Position numbers and translations under genes: made by a program
In this document: positions 1 through 11,377 of the stretch, in pieces
Layout of the letters: every line of letters starts with the position of its first letter
Numbering within the stretch: position 1 is the first letter of the stretch
Assembly (NCBI GenBank): GCA_018398805.1
Contig: JAGFBZ010000342.1
Coordinates: 828,001-892,000, forward strand
Direction: 5' to 3'
Source of the DNA: Hirundichthys speculiger
Taxonomy: Eukaryota > Chordata > Actinopteri > Beloniformes > Exocoetidae
Length of the DNA: 64,000 nucleotides
The notes under the pieces: model-generated
Seen by the model: only the letters and a program-made list of their open reading frames with translations
Told to the model about the DNA's origin: nothing
Databases searched by the model: none

Positions 1-73
1 TGGATTAAAAAAAGGCCGATGCCGATCTACGTAAAAATGCCAAATATCGGCGCCGATAATCGGTCGATCCCTA
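1..73. mobile_element. hAT-type element terminus, cut by window edge
   Basis: The first 73 bases are rich in repeated ATCGGC/GCCGAT motifs and end in CGGTCGATCCCTA. This resembles the terminal inverted repeat of fish hAT-like elements that begin TAGGG/TAGAG followed by ATCGG-rich sequence. The rest of the element lies outside the window, so neither the other terminus nor the 8-bp target duplication can be checked. The assignment rests on terminus style alone. Confidence 0.45.
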
Positions 74-96
74 GTATAAATACATAAGAGGGAATA

Positions 97-772
97 CAGT
101 AATCCCTTATTTTTCGCGGTTAATGGGGACCGGCGCCCCCCCGCGTAAATCAAAATCCATGAACTGGAGCCGGAGCTCCCCGAGCCTAAATAATGTGTTT
201 AAAATATGTTTAAAAACCACAAAAAAGTAGCGAGGCACTGCAGCAAAACAAGACAAAGGCTCAACTGTGGTCTTTCTGTTACCTTCACAGCCTCTGGTCT
301 CTGAACTGTAGTAAAGAAACTGCTGCTATTGTGCTATTTTTGGCTCGTATTTAGCGGCTAACACACTAACAACAACAAAAGAAATAGTCCAGTTTTCTCT
401 GCATGGAACGAGCACTTTATTCTGGTACTGCAGGAACTTGTAACATCACACAGGTTGTATTGTTGGGCTCCTGTCGGTTAACAGAGAATGTAAATCTATA
501 CACGCTGGGCTGCTGTTGATGCTCACTACACTTTTCATCTAACCCTGTTTTCTTCTGCCGTCCCACAACACACACACTACATTACCCATAAGGCCACACC
601 ATTACCCATAAGGCCACCTTCTTAAAGGGGCCAGGCTGGCTCACAACATCTCTTCACTGTGAGAAAACGCGCACAAAATCCTGTGATGTTTCCATGATAT
701 TATACATTTCTGAAAAATCCGTGAATAACTAAAACCACGGAACTTTAAGCGCGAATTGGCGAGGGATCACTG
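97..772 (-). mobile_element. pogo/Tigger-like non-autonomous DNA transposon, copy 1
   Basis: The element is bounded by imperfect terminal inverted repeats, CAGTAATCCCTTATTTTTCG on the left and GCGAGGGATCACTG on the right. It is flanked by TA on both sides (95-96 and 773-774), the target duplication expected of the Tc1/mariner/pogo group. At about 676 bp it has no coherent transposase frame, so it is non-autonomous. Internally it has a duplicated TTACCCATAAGGCCAC block. Further copies lie at 6125-6766, 11852-13801 and 50324-50624. This copy is inverted relative to those three. The pogo/Tigger label comes from the TA duplication and CAGTGATCCCTCG-style ends and has not been tested by alignment. 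Confidence 0.75.
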
Positions 773-774
773 TA

Positions 775-1647
775 GGAGAGTGGAGCCACTCCTGGGCCAG
801 GAACCCAGCCAGGTTTTCCTTCGCGTGAAATCATGAGCCCCGTTAGCCCGCTAATGCAGAGAAACAAGCCGCTCGTGTGCAGCCAATAGAAACGCGGCCT
901 AAAAAATGAAAAACACAAGCTCCGCCTACTAAGCAAGGTGGAATAAACGTTGTAATCCATCTGTGGTGCGCGTGGTTCCCTCTTCACCCTCTTTTGCAGA
1001 ATTCACTAGCATCACTTAATCTGTCATATGAGCGAAAACGCATAAATATTAGCTTTTTCGGCTTTTCAGCTCAGTATTGGTATCAGTGACAGTGAAGCAC
1101 CTTCGGCAAACATGACTCCATCTTTTTGGTGTGAAGCTGAGCATCTGTGATCGCTGAGCTCTTCATTACGTAATCCTCTGCTTCACCCTGGAGCTCGGCA
1201 TGTAGACTCTGCTTTGATGTTCACCGTATACTGTATGTACCTGCAGGTTAGGCGCTCTGTTTGTGTGTTAAGAGGACCGCAGTCACTGAGAAGCAGGAGA
1301 GCACGGATGCTCGTGCACCAACCTGTCGCAAAATAAAACCCCGCGCAGAGGTGTGCATGCAAAACCGTTAAAGGGAGGAGGAGAGATAACTGGGCTAAAG
1401 CAGCCCAGACCTGTTTCAGCGTCGTGAACAGACGTTCAGGGATTTGACTGTTAAATCTTCTTAGTTTCCTTCTGTTTCGTGATGGAAGTTCCTCTCCCAC
1501 CTCCTCACTCCCTCCATCCCCTCCCTTCATCCCTCTCTCCCTCTCTCTGCACAGTAGCTAGCTTCTGCTGTCTCACGTTTACCACTAAAGCTCTAAGTAC
1601 ATTTCCTCAAGTTCCGTGCCGTCTCTGCAGTGCTGCAAAGATCCAGC
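775..1647. other. No gene recognised
   Basis: This is unique-looking intergenic sequence between a Tigger-like element and the first BED-hAT copy. Several short open frames exist on the minus strand, but none shows a recognisable domain, splice context or repeated occurrence. A purine/pyrimidine-biased stretch lies near 1480-1550. I see no regulatory signal I could defend. Confidence 0.5.
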
Positions 1648-1655
1648 TCCTCACC

Positions 1656-2693
1656 TAGGGTTGGGAATCGAGAACCGGTTCCTGTAGAGAACCAGTTCCT
1701 CTAGAGAACCGGTTCCGTGTGGTTCAATTCCATGGAATTGTTTGCCAGTTTATCTAGCGATTCTCTTATCGATTCCAACCAGCATGAATCTCACGTAATT
1801 TACGCAAGTTACACACAGTCAATTCCAGAAAGGACTTACGTGATTAAGTTACGTGGGTTTAGCACGCGCATTGCAGTTGTAAACAACAATGGCGCCCACC
1901 AGGTTCAAACGCTCCAAAGTTTGGCTTCACTTCACCAAAGAAAGATGGCAACAAGGCAACTAGCAGTCATTGTAAAGTGGAGATAACAGCGTCGGGAGGG
2001 AACACGGCTAACATGCAGAAACATTTGAACACACAACATGCGATAACGAGTGTCGTGTTTTTGACGCTTCGGACTGATGGATCTCAACCCAGCAGCAGTA
2101 GCCAAGCTAAGATCACCTCTGGTAACTCTGGTTAGTAGCTATCCCGCTGCCTATGTGCTTCTTTGTAAAACACGCTATAACATTAACGCTATGCTATTAA
2201 ACGAATGTCTTCTGCATTACATTTAGAAGATGACCGTGATGAGAGAGAGAGTCTGGCTGGTTCAGAGGCTGGAAGACATGATTATTTTACTGCTAAAGAA
2301 TTGTTAATTCTTCATAGTATTTGCAGATTTGTACTATGCACTGTTCCGCTATATTTGATTTTTTATTTTTGAGTGCTTAGTGAGCTCATATATCCTTTTA
2401 AAAGGGAGATTTTTTTTATTTCTATTAGGAAAAATCTGTTAGTAAAATGTTCCACATTCTTGTGTATTTGCACAGTTACATATTACAACAGTTAACACGT
2501 TATCCAGGCTTTGGGCCTCTTTTGACCTCGCTGTTGAGTTTGTAAGGTCGTGACTTCTAAGTGAAAAAAATTTATGTTAATAAAATTGTTTGTTCTCCTT
2601 TTTCCCCAAATTAGAATCGATAAAGAATCGAATCATTAAACAGTATCGATAATGGAATCTGAATTGGAAAATTCTTATCAATTCCCATCACTA
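1656..2693 (+). mobile_element. BED-finger hAT, internally deleted, copy A
   Basis: The element starts TAGGGTTGGGAATCGAGAAC and ends CAATTCCCATCACTA, a terminal inverted repeat pair. Flanking octamers TCCTCACC (1648-1655) and GCCTCGCC (2694-2701) agree at 6 of 8 positions, as expected of an old hAT 8-bp target duplication. The first 80 bases repeat an AGAACCGGTTCC-like motif, and the last 100 repeat ATCGAT motifs. Two more copies lie at 15045-16113 (inverted) and 52128-53180. At 1038 bp it is far shorter than an autonomous hAT (usually 2.5-5 kb) and keeps only the start of the transposase gene. Confidence 0.85.
1889..2372 (+). pseudogene. Fossil hAT transposase 5' exons with broken BED zinc finger (copy A)
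   Basis: From the ATG at 1889 one frame reads MAPTRFKRSKVWLHFTK. It then breaks near 1940, and the next frame (1941-2130) continues through SHCK, GGNTANMQKHLNTQH. This is the BED zinc-finger pattern of hAT transposases (aromatic WxHF, CxxC, GGNT.NM..HL...H), in which the first zinc cysteine reads as serine. The exon appears to end at 2130 before GTTAGT, a decayed splice donor; copy B has GTAAGT at this site. A pyrimidine-rich acceptor ends TTTAG at 2226. Exon 2 then opens in phase with EDDRDERESLAGSEAGR and is open to a stop near 2372. The catalytic DDE and RNase H-like region is missing. Homology is by motif recognition, not by search. Confidence 0.7.
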
Positions 2694-2701
2694 GCCTCGC
2701 C

Positions 2702-4225
2702 AGGAGCATCTTACCGTTGTCACTTCCGTCCATTCGCGCCAACAGGATAAATACCTGGGGTGTTGCACGAGGATATTCAGAAAGTTCCAAAACTGGTGGG
2801 AAAATGCAGAAATGAAGCAGGTAATATAATAGAAGAGGCAGACTTTAGGAGTTTGGTGATCTGATGGAGGCATTAAAGCTAAGTGTCCCTGATAAGGGAG
2901 GTTAGTTTAACTTTAGTGGAGACTTAATCGTGTATCTGCGGATATATAGGCAGTCTGTGATTTTATATTAGTCCCCGGTGAAAGGATGTCACGGATCCTT
3001 GCGTTTTAATTCATCTTTTTTTTTTTTTTTTGATTATTGAAAGTTCTTTTTATTAGCCTCTTGGACTGACTTGACATATCAGGAGGACATGACTTAAAAA
3101 AAAAAAAAAAATGTGCAAAAAAGGCCTCAAGATTGGTAGTTTGACCAAGAGGAACGCACGCCGCCAGGTAACCCGTCATGTATCTGGTTGACTCAGGGAG
3201 ACGCTGAGGTTTTTTTCCCTTCTGCCCCCCCGAGGGCTTCAGCTCCGCCGTTCTCCGGAGCAGCTGGCTTCCTACCTGCTGCCTTTACTCCTCGCAGCAG
3301 AACGAGTTGGTGCAGCCGCTTGTGATGAGAGAACAGCTGGATTCGCTGCCTCTCACAGCGTCCATCACACCGGATCCGGGGAGGGGGGGGGGGTTAAACT
3401 CTAACCTCTGATCCTTCCTGAAGGCGTCGCCAGACTGTCCTACTTACACGGAGAGGTGTGCTTATGATCTTTTATTTCCATTTCTATTTTTTTTTTTTTT
3501 TACCCTTTTTGTTTTTCTGTTTTTTTAGGAACAGAACATGAGCAGGATCTGGAGGACATGAGGAACAACGCACATCCTTAAGTACCGGAAGAGAGCAATA
3601 ACTCGTCTGCCCCACTTTGTCCAATATTTATTCCCCTTTTTCTTTCTGAAAGGCAAATTGTGAAAGTAATTTTCTTCATTGCAGGGATTGAGTTCATTAT
3701 GTTGACAAGAGGAGCGGTGGTAGGAGGGTCCTGCTGAAGCCAGCGCTTTGTAATTGCTTTTTTTCTTTTCCTTTTAAGCCATGAAAGTCCTGAGCAGGTA
3801 TACATCACTCCTGCTGTAATTCCAGGGTGTAATGAGATAAAGGAGACGTCACGCGCCAGAGTTTTAAATGTTTCCAGCAAAAAAAAAAGTCTTCTCCAAC
3901 AACTTTTCCCGGCGCTTTCTTGTGTAGTCAGTTGTTAATTCATCACATCATTAACAAATTAGCTCGTCAGTGAGCGCCGCCGTTATCCTGGAGGGTCTTT
4001 TTCTCCTTTAAAAACACATTTTTGATCCCTGAGCAGTGAAATAATCCGTGCAGCTCGCAGATCTGCTGCAGGCTCTCAGAGTTATTAAGGTTTCCATCTG
4101 CAGGTGATCTGCAGAGGGAGGTGATGCCCTGCATGAGGCGTGGATCACATGCGACGCTTTAATCTCTCAAAGCACGTCACGCGTTTCCCTTTTTAAGGCT
4201 GATTTTGCAGCGTGGCATGGACTGG

Positions 4226-4259
<34 letters not shown>

Positions 4260-6122
4260 TGCTAAACCCTGAAACCTAAGAAAGTCATCTGTGTCTTCAG
4301 ATGGACTCGCAGATGTGAGCACTAACTCATCTCTGCTCGCAGGTTACGCGAGTTTACTGTGGAAGTAAACTTCCACACATCCCACATCCCACGAGCATTC
4401 ATTACACAGTACTGCAGCAGAAAGGGGGGGGGGGGGGGAGTGCACGGCAGGGAGACCGAGACTCCAGGCTCTGCAAAGGCAACGTGAAACCAAAGGAGTG
4501 AAGTGACGGAGGGGAGGGAGGGGAAAACCAGTGAGAGAAGAAAGCGGGGGGGCACTAGTATGCAAATCCAGGCGATGCAAGATTGTGGAGGGCAAGTGAA
4601 ACACTTTCTGAGCTGCAGTTGCACCTGGTGACCTAAGAGGGGCAGCAGAGATGCAGATATCTGATTGTGATTTTCTGTGTCCCTGTTCACACAGGCAACA
4701 AAGAATGACGACGTTTCCTCTTTCTCTCATTTACACGTTCCTTTGGCCTCACTTCCTCACCTGTAATTCAGCAAGCAAGATGGAAAAAAACAGAAAAACA
4801 ATAATAAAACTGTAATTGGGTTTATGAGTCGAGTCAAAGACTCGCCGTTGAACTAGCAGGTGATCTGCAGAGACGGTAGCGGAGGCGCAGCTCGTAGCGT
4901 AGACTGACTTCAGAGAGTCTCGCCACGCAGCGCTGGAGCGGGTGGAGGAGGTGGCGAGGCCACGTCGGGCGTGCGTTTGAAGTATCGTGGCCCTTTAAAT
5001 AATTATCAAGGCCGCGCTGATGTTTCGCTGTAAACGCAGACTCTTCTACGTGCCGCATTGAACTCTGAACGTGGCTTAAAGCTTTTCTCGCCCATGACCT
5101 TGATTCAGTTATTGCATGTTACGAAACAGCTGAAGTGATGATTAAATGATACCATCCCTTGACACCTTTTATTCAAACAAAGTACCGGATGAAAATCCGG
5201 ACTGACGCGAACATCCCCCCTGAAAATGTACAGATGACCCCGGGGGCTAGCTTGAGCACGCAACGGCACACGCAGTCTTTAGACAGTCACGCACGTGTGC
5301 AAATTTGCGCTGGAAACGCGGATGTTTTACAGATGTGCAGCAGTGCGCTTGACATTTGGATGGAAAGTGTTTGATGCTGACAGAGCCAGTGCCGTGGAGG
5401 AGCGATGCCCCGGAGGGAGGAGTCAGTGCTCGCTGTGACTCATGAGCACTGGTACACTCACAAAGACGATTATAGCTGCCGACGTCAGAGGCTTCTGGAA
5501 AGAAATCAGACTCACGATTGTCACAAACTTGTAATGCACGTTTTACAAATGTTTACTACAATTTGTGCATGTAAAGATAAAAATAAAGAATAAATCACCT
5601 GAAGGTTACCAGGTCTCAGTTATGCAGATACAACCCTGACATATCTATAATATTAGGCCTTATTAGGCCTTCTGGAGCCTTCTTTTGTTGTAGTTGTTGT
5701 TGCTGGTTTGTTGGGGATCACTGCCAGGTTGTTTGATCCTATTTCAGTCGAGCTTCGATCAGCTGACAGACGCCCAACGCAGCAACTCAGGCCGTTATTC
5801 AGCGCACCGGTGGAGTCATGAAGCCGTGGTGGATTTCTGGTGGAGCGTTCTGAGATGATAGAGACGATGCAGAGCTCTGCTGACACAGACAGATGGATTC
5901 ACTGCTTTTAGTATTTAAGTTTTCAGGTTTTATCCAAAGTCCACATTAACAGCGTCACATGAACAGCATTAAAACTCTGCGTTTAGTCCTGGTTGCACAA
6001 GAAACGGAAGATCTGTGGTCCGTTTTGTTTTTTTTCCTTTTCTCTAACCTCAGGTCTCACAGAGGAGCTTTTCAAAAGTGGAGCACTTGCCAGTGCTGCA
6101 CCCTCGGCTGGATTCGTGGGAA
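2702..6122. other. 3.4 kb without recognisable gene
   Basis: I see no coding exon or complete transposon here. Minor features are homopolymer T and A runs near 3016-3031 and 3095-3111, a pure run of 30 G at 4227-4256, a shorter G run near 4423-4438, and a short tandem TTAGGCCT near 5654-5669. Two overlapping minus-strand frames of 122 and 128 residues at 4322-4730 are low-complexity and cysteine/serine/proline-rich. They lack domains and look like chance frames through purine-rich DNA. Confidence 0.5.
4227..4256 (+). repeat. 30-nt G homopolymer
   Basis: This is an uninterrupted run of 30 guanines on the plus strand. A run of this length can fold as overlapping G-quadruplexes and is also a typical site of length error in sequencing, so the exact length is uncertain. 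No promoter or gene lies beside it. Confidence 0.9.
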
Positions 6123-6124
6123 TA

Positions 6125-6766
6125 CAGTGATCCCTCGCCAATTTGCGCTTTAAGTTCCGCGGTTTTAGTTATTTGCGCATTTTTCAGAAATGTATAATAT
6201 TTTAAAAAATCAAGAAAAAATTACGGAAACATCACAGGATGTTGTGCGTGTTCTCTCACAGCGAAGAAATGTTGTGAGCCAGCCTGGCTCCTTTAAGAAG
6301 GTGGCCTTATGGGTAATGATGTGGCCTTGTTGGTAATGGAGTGTGTGTGTCGTGGGACAGCAGAACGAAAACAGGGTTAGATAAAAAGTGGAGTGAGCAT
6401 AAACGATACGAGCCGAACAATACAACCTGTGTGATGTTACAAGTTCCAGCAGTGCCAGAATAAAGTGCTCGTTCCATGCAGAGAAAACCAGACTTATCCT
6501 TTTGTTGTTGTTAGCGTGTTAGCCGCTAATTACGAGCCAAAAATAGCACAATACCAGCGGTTTCTTTGCTACGGTTCAGAGACCAGAGGCTGAGAGAGAC
6601 CACAGTTGAGCCTTTGTCTTGTTTCACTGCAGTCTCTCGCTACTTTTTGGGGTTTTTAAACATATTTTAAACACATTATTTAGGCTCGGGGGGCTCTGGC
6701 TCCAGTTCGCGGATTTTGAGTTTCGCGCGGGGGTCCCCATTAACCGCGAAAAATAAGGGATCACTG
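6125..6766 (+). mobile_element. pogo/Tigger-like non-autonomous DNA transposon, copy 2
   Basis: The left end is CAGTGATCCCTCGCCAATT preceded by TA (6123-6124). The right end is AAATAAGGGATCACTG followed by TG, a mutated TA. The interior matches the reverse complement of 97-772 throughout, including the GCCTTATGGGTAATG block and the segment around TTTGTTGTTGTTAGCG. No transposase frame is visible. At 642 bp it is essentially full length for this non-autonomous family. Confidence 0.8.
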
Positions 6767-6768
6767 TG

Positions 6769-7439
6769 CAAGTCTAGCTGAAGGTTTCACTGATGAGCTT
6801 TGTGAGCGCCCACGTTACCGCACGTTACCGTTGCTGCGCTCGACAGAAGGTATGAGGTGTTTTTTTGCCAGAATAAAACCGTGGCGCCGGATAAAAACAT
6901 CATCTGCCCAGGGAGCATCGTTCCAGCATCATTGTGGCTTGTTCACATGCAGCTTTGAAACAGGCTAATGCTAGTTCAGTTTCTCTGACCGTTGCATGGT
7001 CTGACCATCGGGGTGAACTTGCTGGAACCTCTCTGGTCCCAGCGTGCTACTCCTGTCTAGAGAGACATGATTAGCGACCCCCCACCCCCCCACCCCTGCA
7101 GCTGGGCAGCAACCTCACCCCGCCGCCACAATAACCTTCCCCAGACTGACGGGCAGCAACAGCTGCTTCTGCGGTTATTTCTGATGTATTTCCTCCTTGA
7201 CATCGTGTTAGCACTCATGTAGCACTCACTGCTGCTGTTGTGGAGGTAGTCACACTTGAAGATGATCAATTAATCAAGGGCCTTTAATTAGCAAAACTTC
7301 AGCTGGAGTCCAGTTACTCTGTTACTCACTGTTTCTGCAGTTTGCCTCAGTTCTTCTTTCTTTTTTTCTTCAAATAGCGCCGTGTAATGCTGTGTAATTT
7401 TCTCCCATCTTAAAACCTGATGAGGACCAGATTTTTTTT
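6769..7439. other. No gene recognised
   Basis: Intergenic sequence with a CCCCCCACCCCCCCACCCC tract at about 7079-7097 and CAG/CTG-rich patches. Nothing here can be assigned to a gene or a known repeat by eye. Confidence 0.45.
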
Positions 7440-7840
7440 CCAGCTGTGGTGAAGAACTATAAGAACTAGAACTACTGGACAGTGCAAGACTGGTGCGAAG
7501 TTATTGTGTCTGATGAAGCCTCCCCCTTCTAGCCATCTGGAAAATCAATTGGCTCCAGAAGAAAAGATCAACAGTACCATGAGTCCAACATGCCAGCAGC
7601 TACATGTGTAGCTTCTCGTCTAAGAGGAACCCAAAACTCTCATAAATAAGAGCAGCTTCTGCCAGCAATCCAGGAACAATTCGAGGATGATCCGAGCATT
7701 TACCAGCTTGATGGAGCAGCTTTGCATATGGATCGTGGCATTGAAACTTCAGATCCGAGGCCAGGAAACCTCCCATCGACCTGTGGTCAATCCTGAAAAA
7801 ACAGGTGAAAAAGCAGAGAATGATAAAGTTTGATCAAATT
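7440..7840 (+). pseudogene. Tc1-like transposase remnant
   Basis: Conceptual translation in shifting plus-strand frames gives fragments in the order expected of a Tc1-family DDE transposase. WCEVIVSDEA is close to the W.KVLFSDES motif around the first or second catalytic aspartate. LPAIQEQFEDDPSIYQLDGA resembles the segment before the ..QHD.APVH motif. LWSILKKQVKKQR resembles the C-terminal LW..LK..V...R region that follows the last catalytic residue. Stops and frame changes interrupt it, and the N-terminal paired-type DNA-binding region and both terminal repeats are not recognisable. It is a dead fragment, unrelated by position to the Tc1-like remnant at 17.1 kb. Confidence 0.6.
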
Positions 7841-8109
7841 AGGGTGCCGATAGAGCAGGAACGGACCTTGATAAGTCAGGATTCAGACCAGAAATCAATA
7901 ACCATCCCATCAGATGGTTTTGAGGGGAGAACGATGTATATAAGTCTTAAATCTGATGTATTTGTCAATGAAAACTTTGAAACTTATGAATGCCTTTAAA
8001 GCTTATTTAATGTTCTTCAGCGTAGCTTGGAAACATGAAAAATGTTATATGAGAATACTACAAGAACAAGAAAACTAGAAGAAGCTTCCAAATGTTTCCA
8101 GAAACCAAG

Positions 8110-8807
8110 GGGGAGTTCCAATTCCTCCCTTAACCCTCAATTTTTGGCCCTCAATCTTAACCCTCGAAAGTAAGTGTCAGGCCTATCTTGTGACTTAGAA
8201 ATGGGACACCCCTTGAGTAAAGTTACGTCTTCAGACTGAAATGTATCAGAGCCGTGTTGTCTCTGTATTTCCTGAAATGACACAGGGATAACATTGAAAA
8301 GAGCGCCGTATATTCTTTAAATAATATTAGCAAATAACATAATAGAGGATACATTATTCAGTCCTCTGTCGCTACACAAAAAGGTATACAAGTAACGTGA
8401 AGCCGACCGGGACCGCCGGTCCGGCAGCAAACATCAAAAGTAAAAAAATAAATGTTGCACAACAACGATGTTAATCCATGAAAAAAGTCTCAAACAAAGA
8501 CAATAAGATGGTTTATAAGATGGATTATCTTTAAGAACTAAGAAGATACTTACGTTTGTAGCAAACATTTTTTTTTTGCCATCCTTTTCGAAGATGTCTT
8601 GGCCAAATTACCCAATGCCTTCTGGGTAGCCCTTACTACCAAGGGTGGTGCCGGAGAATCTCAATTTTGAGGGCGATACGGCCCTCAAACTTGTTCCTCA
8701 ATTTGACGTTCTTATATTCTGGACAGCACTTGTACTTAGCGGGAGCGCGCACTTTTGAGATTGAGGGTTGAGATTGAGAGTTGAGAAGGGTGGAATTGGA
8801 ATTCACC
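8110..8807. mobile_element. Unclassified element with long terminal inverted repeats
   Basis: The left end (GGGGAGTTCCAATTCCTCC, then CCTCAATTTTTGGCCCTC) is the approximate reverse complement of the right end (TTGAGAAGGGTGGAATTGG, then AATTCACC). The CCTCAA/TTGAGG motif recurs just inside both ends. Length is about 698 bp. No convincing target duplication is visible (AAACCAAG against TCAAAACT). On the minus strand, a region reading toward 8550 contains ACAAACGTAAGTA, a good splice-donor match, so it may carry the 5' exon of a lost transposase. The superfamily is not identified. Confidence 0.5.
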
Positions 8808-10189
8808 TCAAAACTCTTCAAGCTCCGGTCCTGAACAGGAGACCTGAGAGCTGGACCCTAACCTCTGACTGTCTAGAACTAATGGACGAAGCATCTGGTC
8901 ACGTGACCAAGGCTCGTACAGAGAGCTTTTCAAGCCTCATTTTCCTCAAACTGCGTTGGTGCCGTGTGGCAGAGAGGTGGAACGAGCCCATCCTCATTTC
9001 AAGTGTTGCTGCCAGAAAATCATCATAATGAAACGAGCGCTTGTGGGTCTCGGCATGATGGGAGGTTCCACGGCGGATGTATGTGGCTGAAGCTTGGGAT
9101 GACTGGAGGTCCTGCTGGAACCCTGTGCCCTGTTGGGCTTCACCGTGGAGAGGCTGGTCAGGATGATTGACTGCAGGTCCTGGCGTAATTCAGCTCGGAG
9201 GACTCCTTAAATGATTTTCCGTGATCTGCTGGGCTCCTTCAGCCGATCTGGTGGCGTGCTCACAGCAGCGAACAGCTCAGCGGCGCGCTAGCCCAGCAGC
9301 CCATCTCAAGACTCGGATCTGCATACAATCACATTCACTTTAAAATATGACCATGATCTGTTTTAACTCGCAGCTCAGAAGTAAATATAATGCTCAGCGC
9401 AGAGTAGCTAAAATGATGACAGTAACAACCAAACGGTGGAGCCAATGGCGAGCTGTCAATCAGAGATCTCTCATTTAAAGACCAAAACTGATCTTTGAAC
9501 CTGAAAATATATTTAATTCTGCCTCAAAGTTGACCACTTTAACATGGGAGTTAAGTGGGATTTGCTCTGTTTTGTAGCCAGCACCTAGTGGTCAGCAGAA
9601 GGACTGCAACCAAGCGTAGTTCCTGGATGGTTGCTGTTGGTTCTAACCGGTGCTCGGGCTGATCCCAGTACTGTTGACACTGCTGCCGTCACCTTCCACA
9701 TATTTTCTGTCTCTTCCTGGTATTCGTCCAGCTTCTCACGTTCCTTTTTGTCGATGTTGCGTTGAGTTTGTCGTCGACCGTCACAGTTCCCAGTTGGTTA
9801 GCCGTCACCGCTGTTATTAGCTTGTAGTCGAAAGTCTCAGAGGGTCGTCGCCGTTTTATTCTCTCGGAGGCATCTTCTGCATTTCTGGACCTTCGTCGTT
9901 GCTTGATGCTTGTTGCTTGCAGGTTTATATATTGAATATTATTCATTATGAGTGATCAGGGTGAAAGTGAAGGAGAACTGGGCTCAAACAGTGAGGTAAC
10001 TGTGCACACATGCAGTTTGATGAGAGACTATTCACTAGAAAAGGTTTGATATTAGCACACCTTCTTTCAACACGGGATATTTGATTTAGGAAATTAAATA
10101 TACCACTTTACTTTAAAAGCAAGCGCTAATCTATATTTGAACACCCAAAGTACATTTTTTAACCGTATTGGTTCAGCTCCATCATCAAC
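8808..10189. other. 1.4 kb without recognisable gene
   Basis: No supported gene. The phrase CAGCACCTAGTGGTCAGCAG at 9579-9598 resembles a motif common in fish interspersed repeats. A minus-strand frame of 85 residues (9689-9946) is basic and rich in R, K, T and N but matches no family I recognise. It could be a fragment of a retroelement or plain intergenic DNA. Confidence 0.4.
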
Positions 10190-10404
10190 CTCACAGTTCT
10201 CCTTTCTGGGTATCAATGTATTTATTCATCTATGACTTCTCTTGACCTTGTCACCAGTGGCTTGTGGCAAAATTGACCTCACCTGTTCCTTACAGGTGCA
10301 TTAGGGTCAGTATCTGTGCAGCACCTACTTTTTAGCGCCTAGAGACAATTGTCATTGTAACAGACGCTATATAAATAAAATTGAATTGAATTGAATTGAA
10401 TTTT
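10190..10404 (+). mobile_element. LINE-type 3' tail (L2/Rex1-like) ending in TTGAA repeats
   Basis: The sequence runs through TAGCGCCTAGAGACAATTG, a CGCTATATAAATAAAATTG-like segment and a short (ATTGA)n microsatellite at about 10377-10400. This is a tail I recognise as common at the 3' ends of fish CR1/L2/Rex1-group retroposons. Only the 3' end is visible; the 5' boundary is a guess and no reverse transcriptase sequence is present. The clade is uncertain. Confidence 0.5.
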
Positions 10405-11008
10405 AAGATAAAAGATGCAGTTATGAGTTTGCTCTCACTTTAACCAGCAAGTTACAACAAACAAATACATTTTGAGCTAACCAGCTGTCCTCAGCGGCTC
10501 ACTGGCCTCACTCGATCCAGATAATCCCTCCAGAAGTCCTCCGTTTGATCCTTGTAACCTCCGTGGGCCTTTCTGGAAGGAGCTGTCCCTCCGAGGAGCT
10601 GAGGATCCGTCGCGCTTTAGCTCTCAGCCCCGGCCATCCGTTGTCAAGCTCGCCATCTGTCAAGCTCACAGAGAAAATGTCCAAAGTTAGGCTAGACGTT
10701 GGCCGTCACAGTTGGATGAGCCGCGTGTCAATATTTGGTCGGCCTCGGTTGAGTTGTAATGCCGCATTTACGGATCTAATCCAGATAATCGGCAGATTTG
10801 AGCGATGGTTAGCGCTTGTGCTCGTGATCGTTTCTGGGTGGCAGCCAGTCTTGAGTTTGGTTGAACGGACACGTAAGAACCAGACGTGAGCCGTCAGCGA
10901 AGCGACCAGGTGACATGTAACGTTTGACGGCTTCGTTTAGGGATGTGCAGGTCATTTTATTCCACCTGCTCTCTGCTCAGAGATGAGTGGAGTCTTGTGA
11001 TCTAAACC
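10405..11008. other. No gene recognised
   Basis: Intergenic sequence between the LINE tail and a hAT MITE. A plus-strand frame of 114 residues (10545-10889) has no recognisable domain and no splice context. Confidence 0.45.
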
Positions 11009-11377
11009 TCTGGGTGTGAAAAAAAAATCGATCTGGCGATATATCGCGATTTTCAGACGCCCGATATAATATTGATTATTCAGCTCCTAATATCGATTTT
11101 TTAGGAAAATTCATTCATTCACCTAAATGTGCAAAAACACTAATAATAAACAATAAATAGGTTATTTTGAAGCAAATAGTTTTGACTCAATTTGTCCTCT
11201 GAATGATCAATATCATCTGATGAACATATACAGCAACTTGATTTTTCATCTCTACTTTTAATTTTGATATTAACTGGGTAGAATATCGCAATATATCATG
11301 ATATCGTGATATCGTATCGTGATCCAAGTATCACGATACATATTGTATTGCAAGGTCCTTGCCAATACTCACCCCTA
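11009..11377 (-). mobile_element. hAT-type MITE, copy 1 (inverted)
   Basis: The right end GCCAATACTCACCCCTA is the reverse complement of the TAGGGGTGAGTATTGGC start of the copy at 17688. The whole interior (TCATCTGATGAACATATACA, the CAATTTGTCCTCTGAATG segment and others) matches that copy in inverted orientation. The left end is weakly preserved as TCTGGGTGTG followed by A-rich and CGATATATCG-rich sequence. No transposase frame is present. Flanking octamers do not match, so the target duplication has decayed or the boundary is off. Confidence 0.7.

Noticed and set aside
10932..10950. TAGGGATGTGCAGG as a hAT terminus
   Set aside because: No matching opposite terminus or 8-bp duplication could be found nearby.
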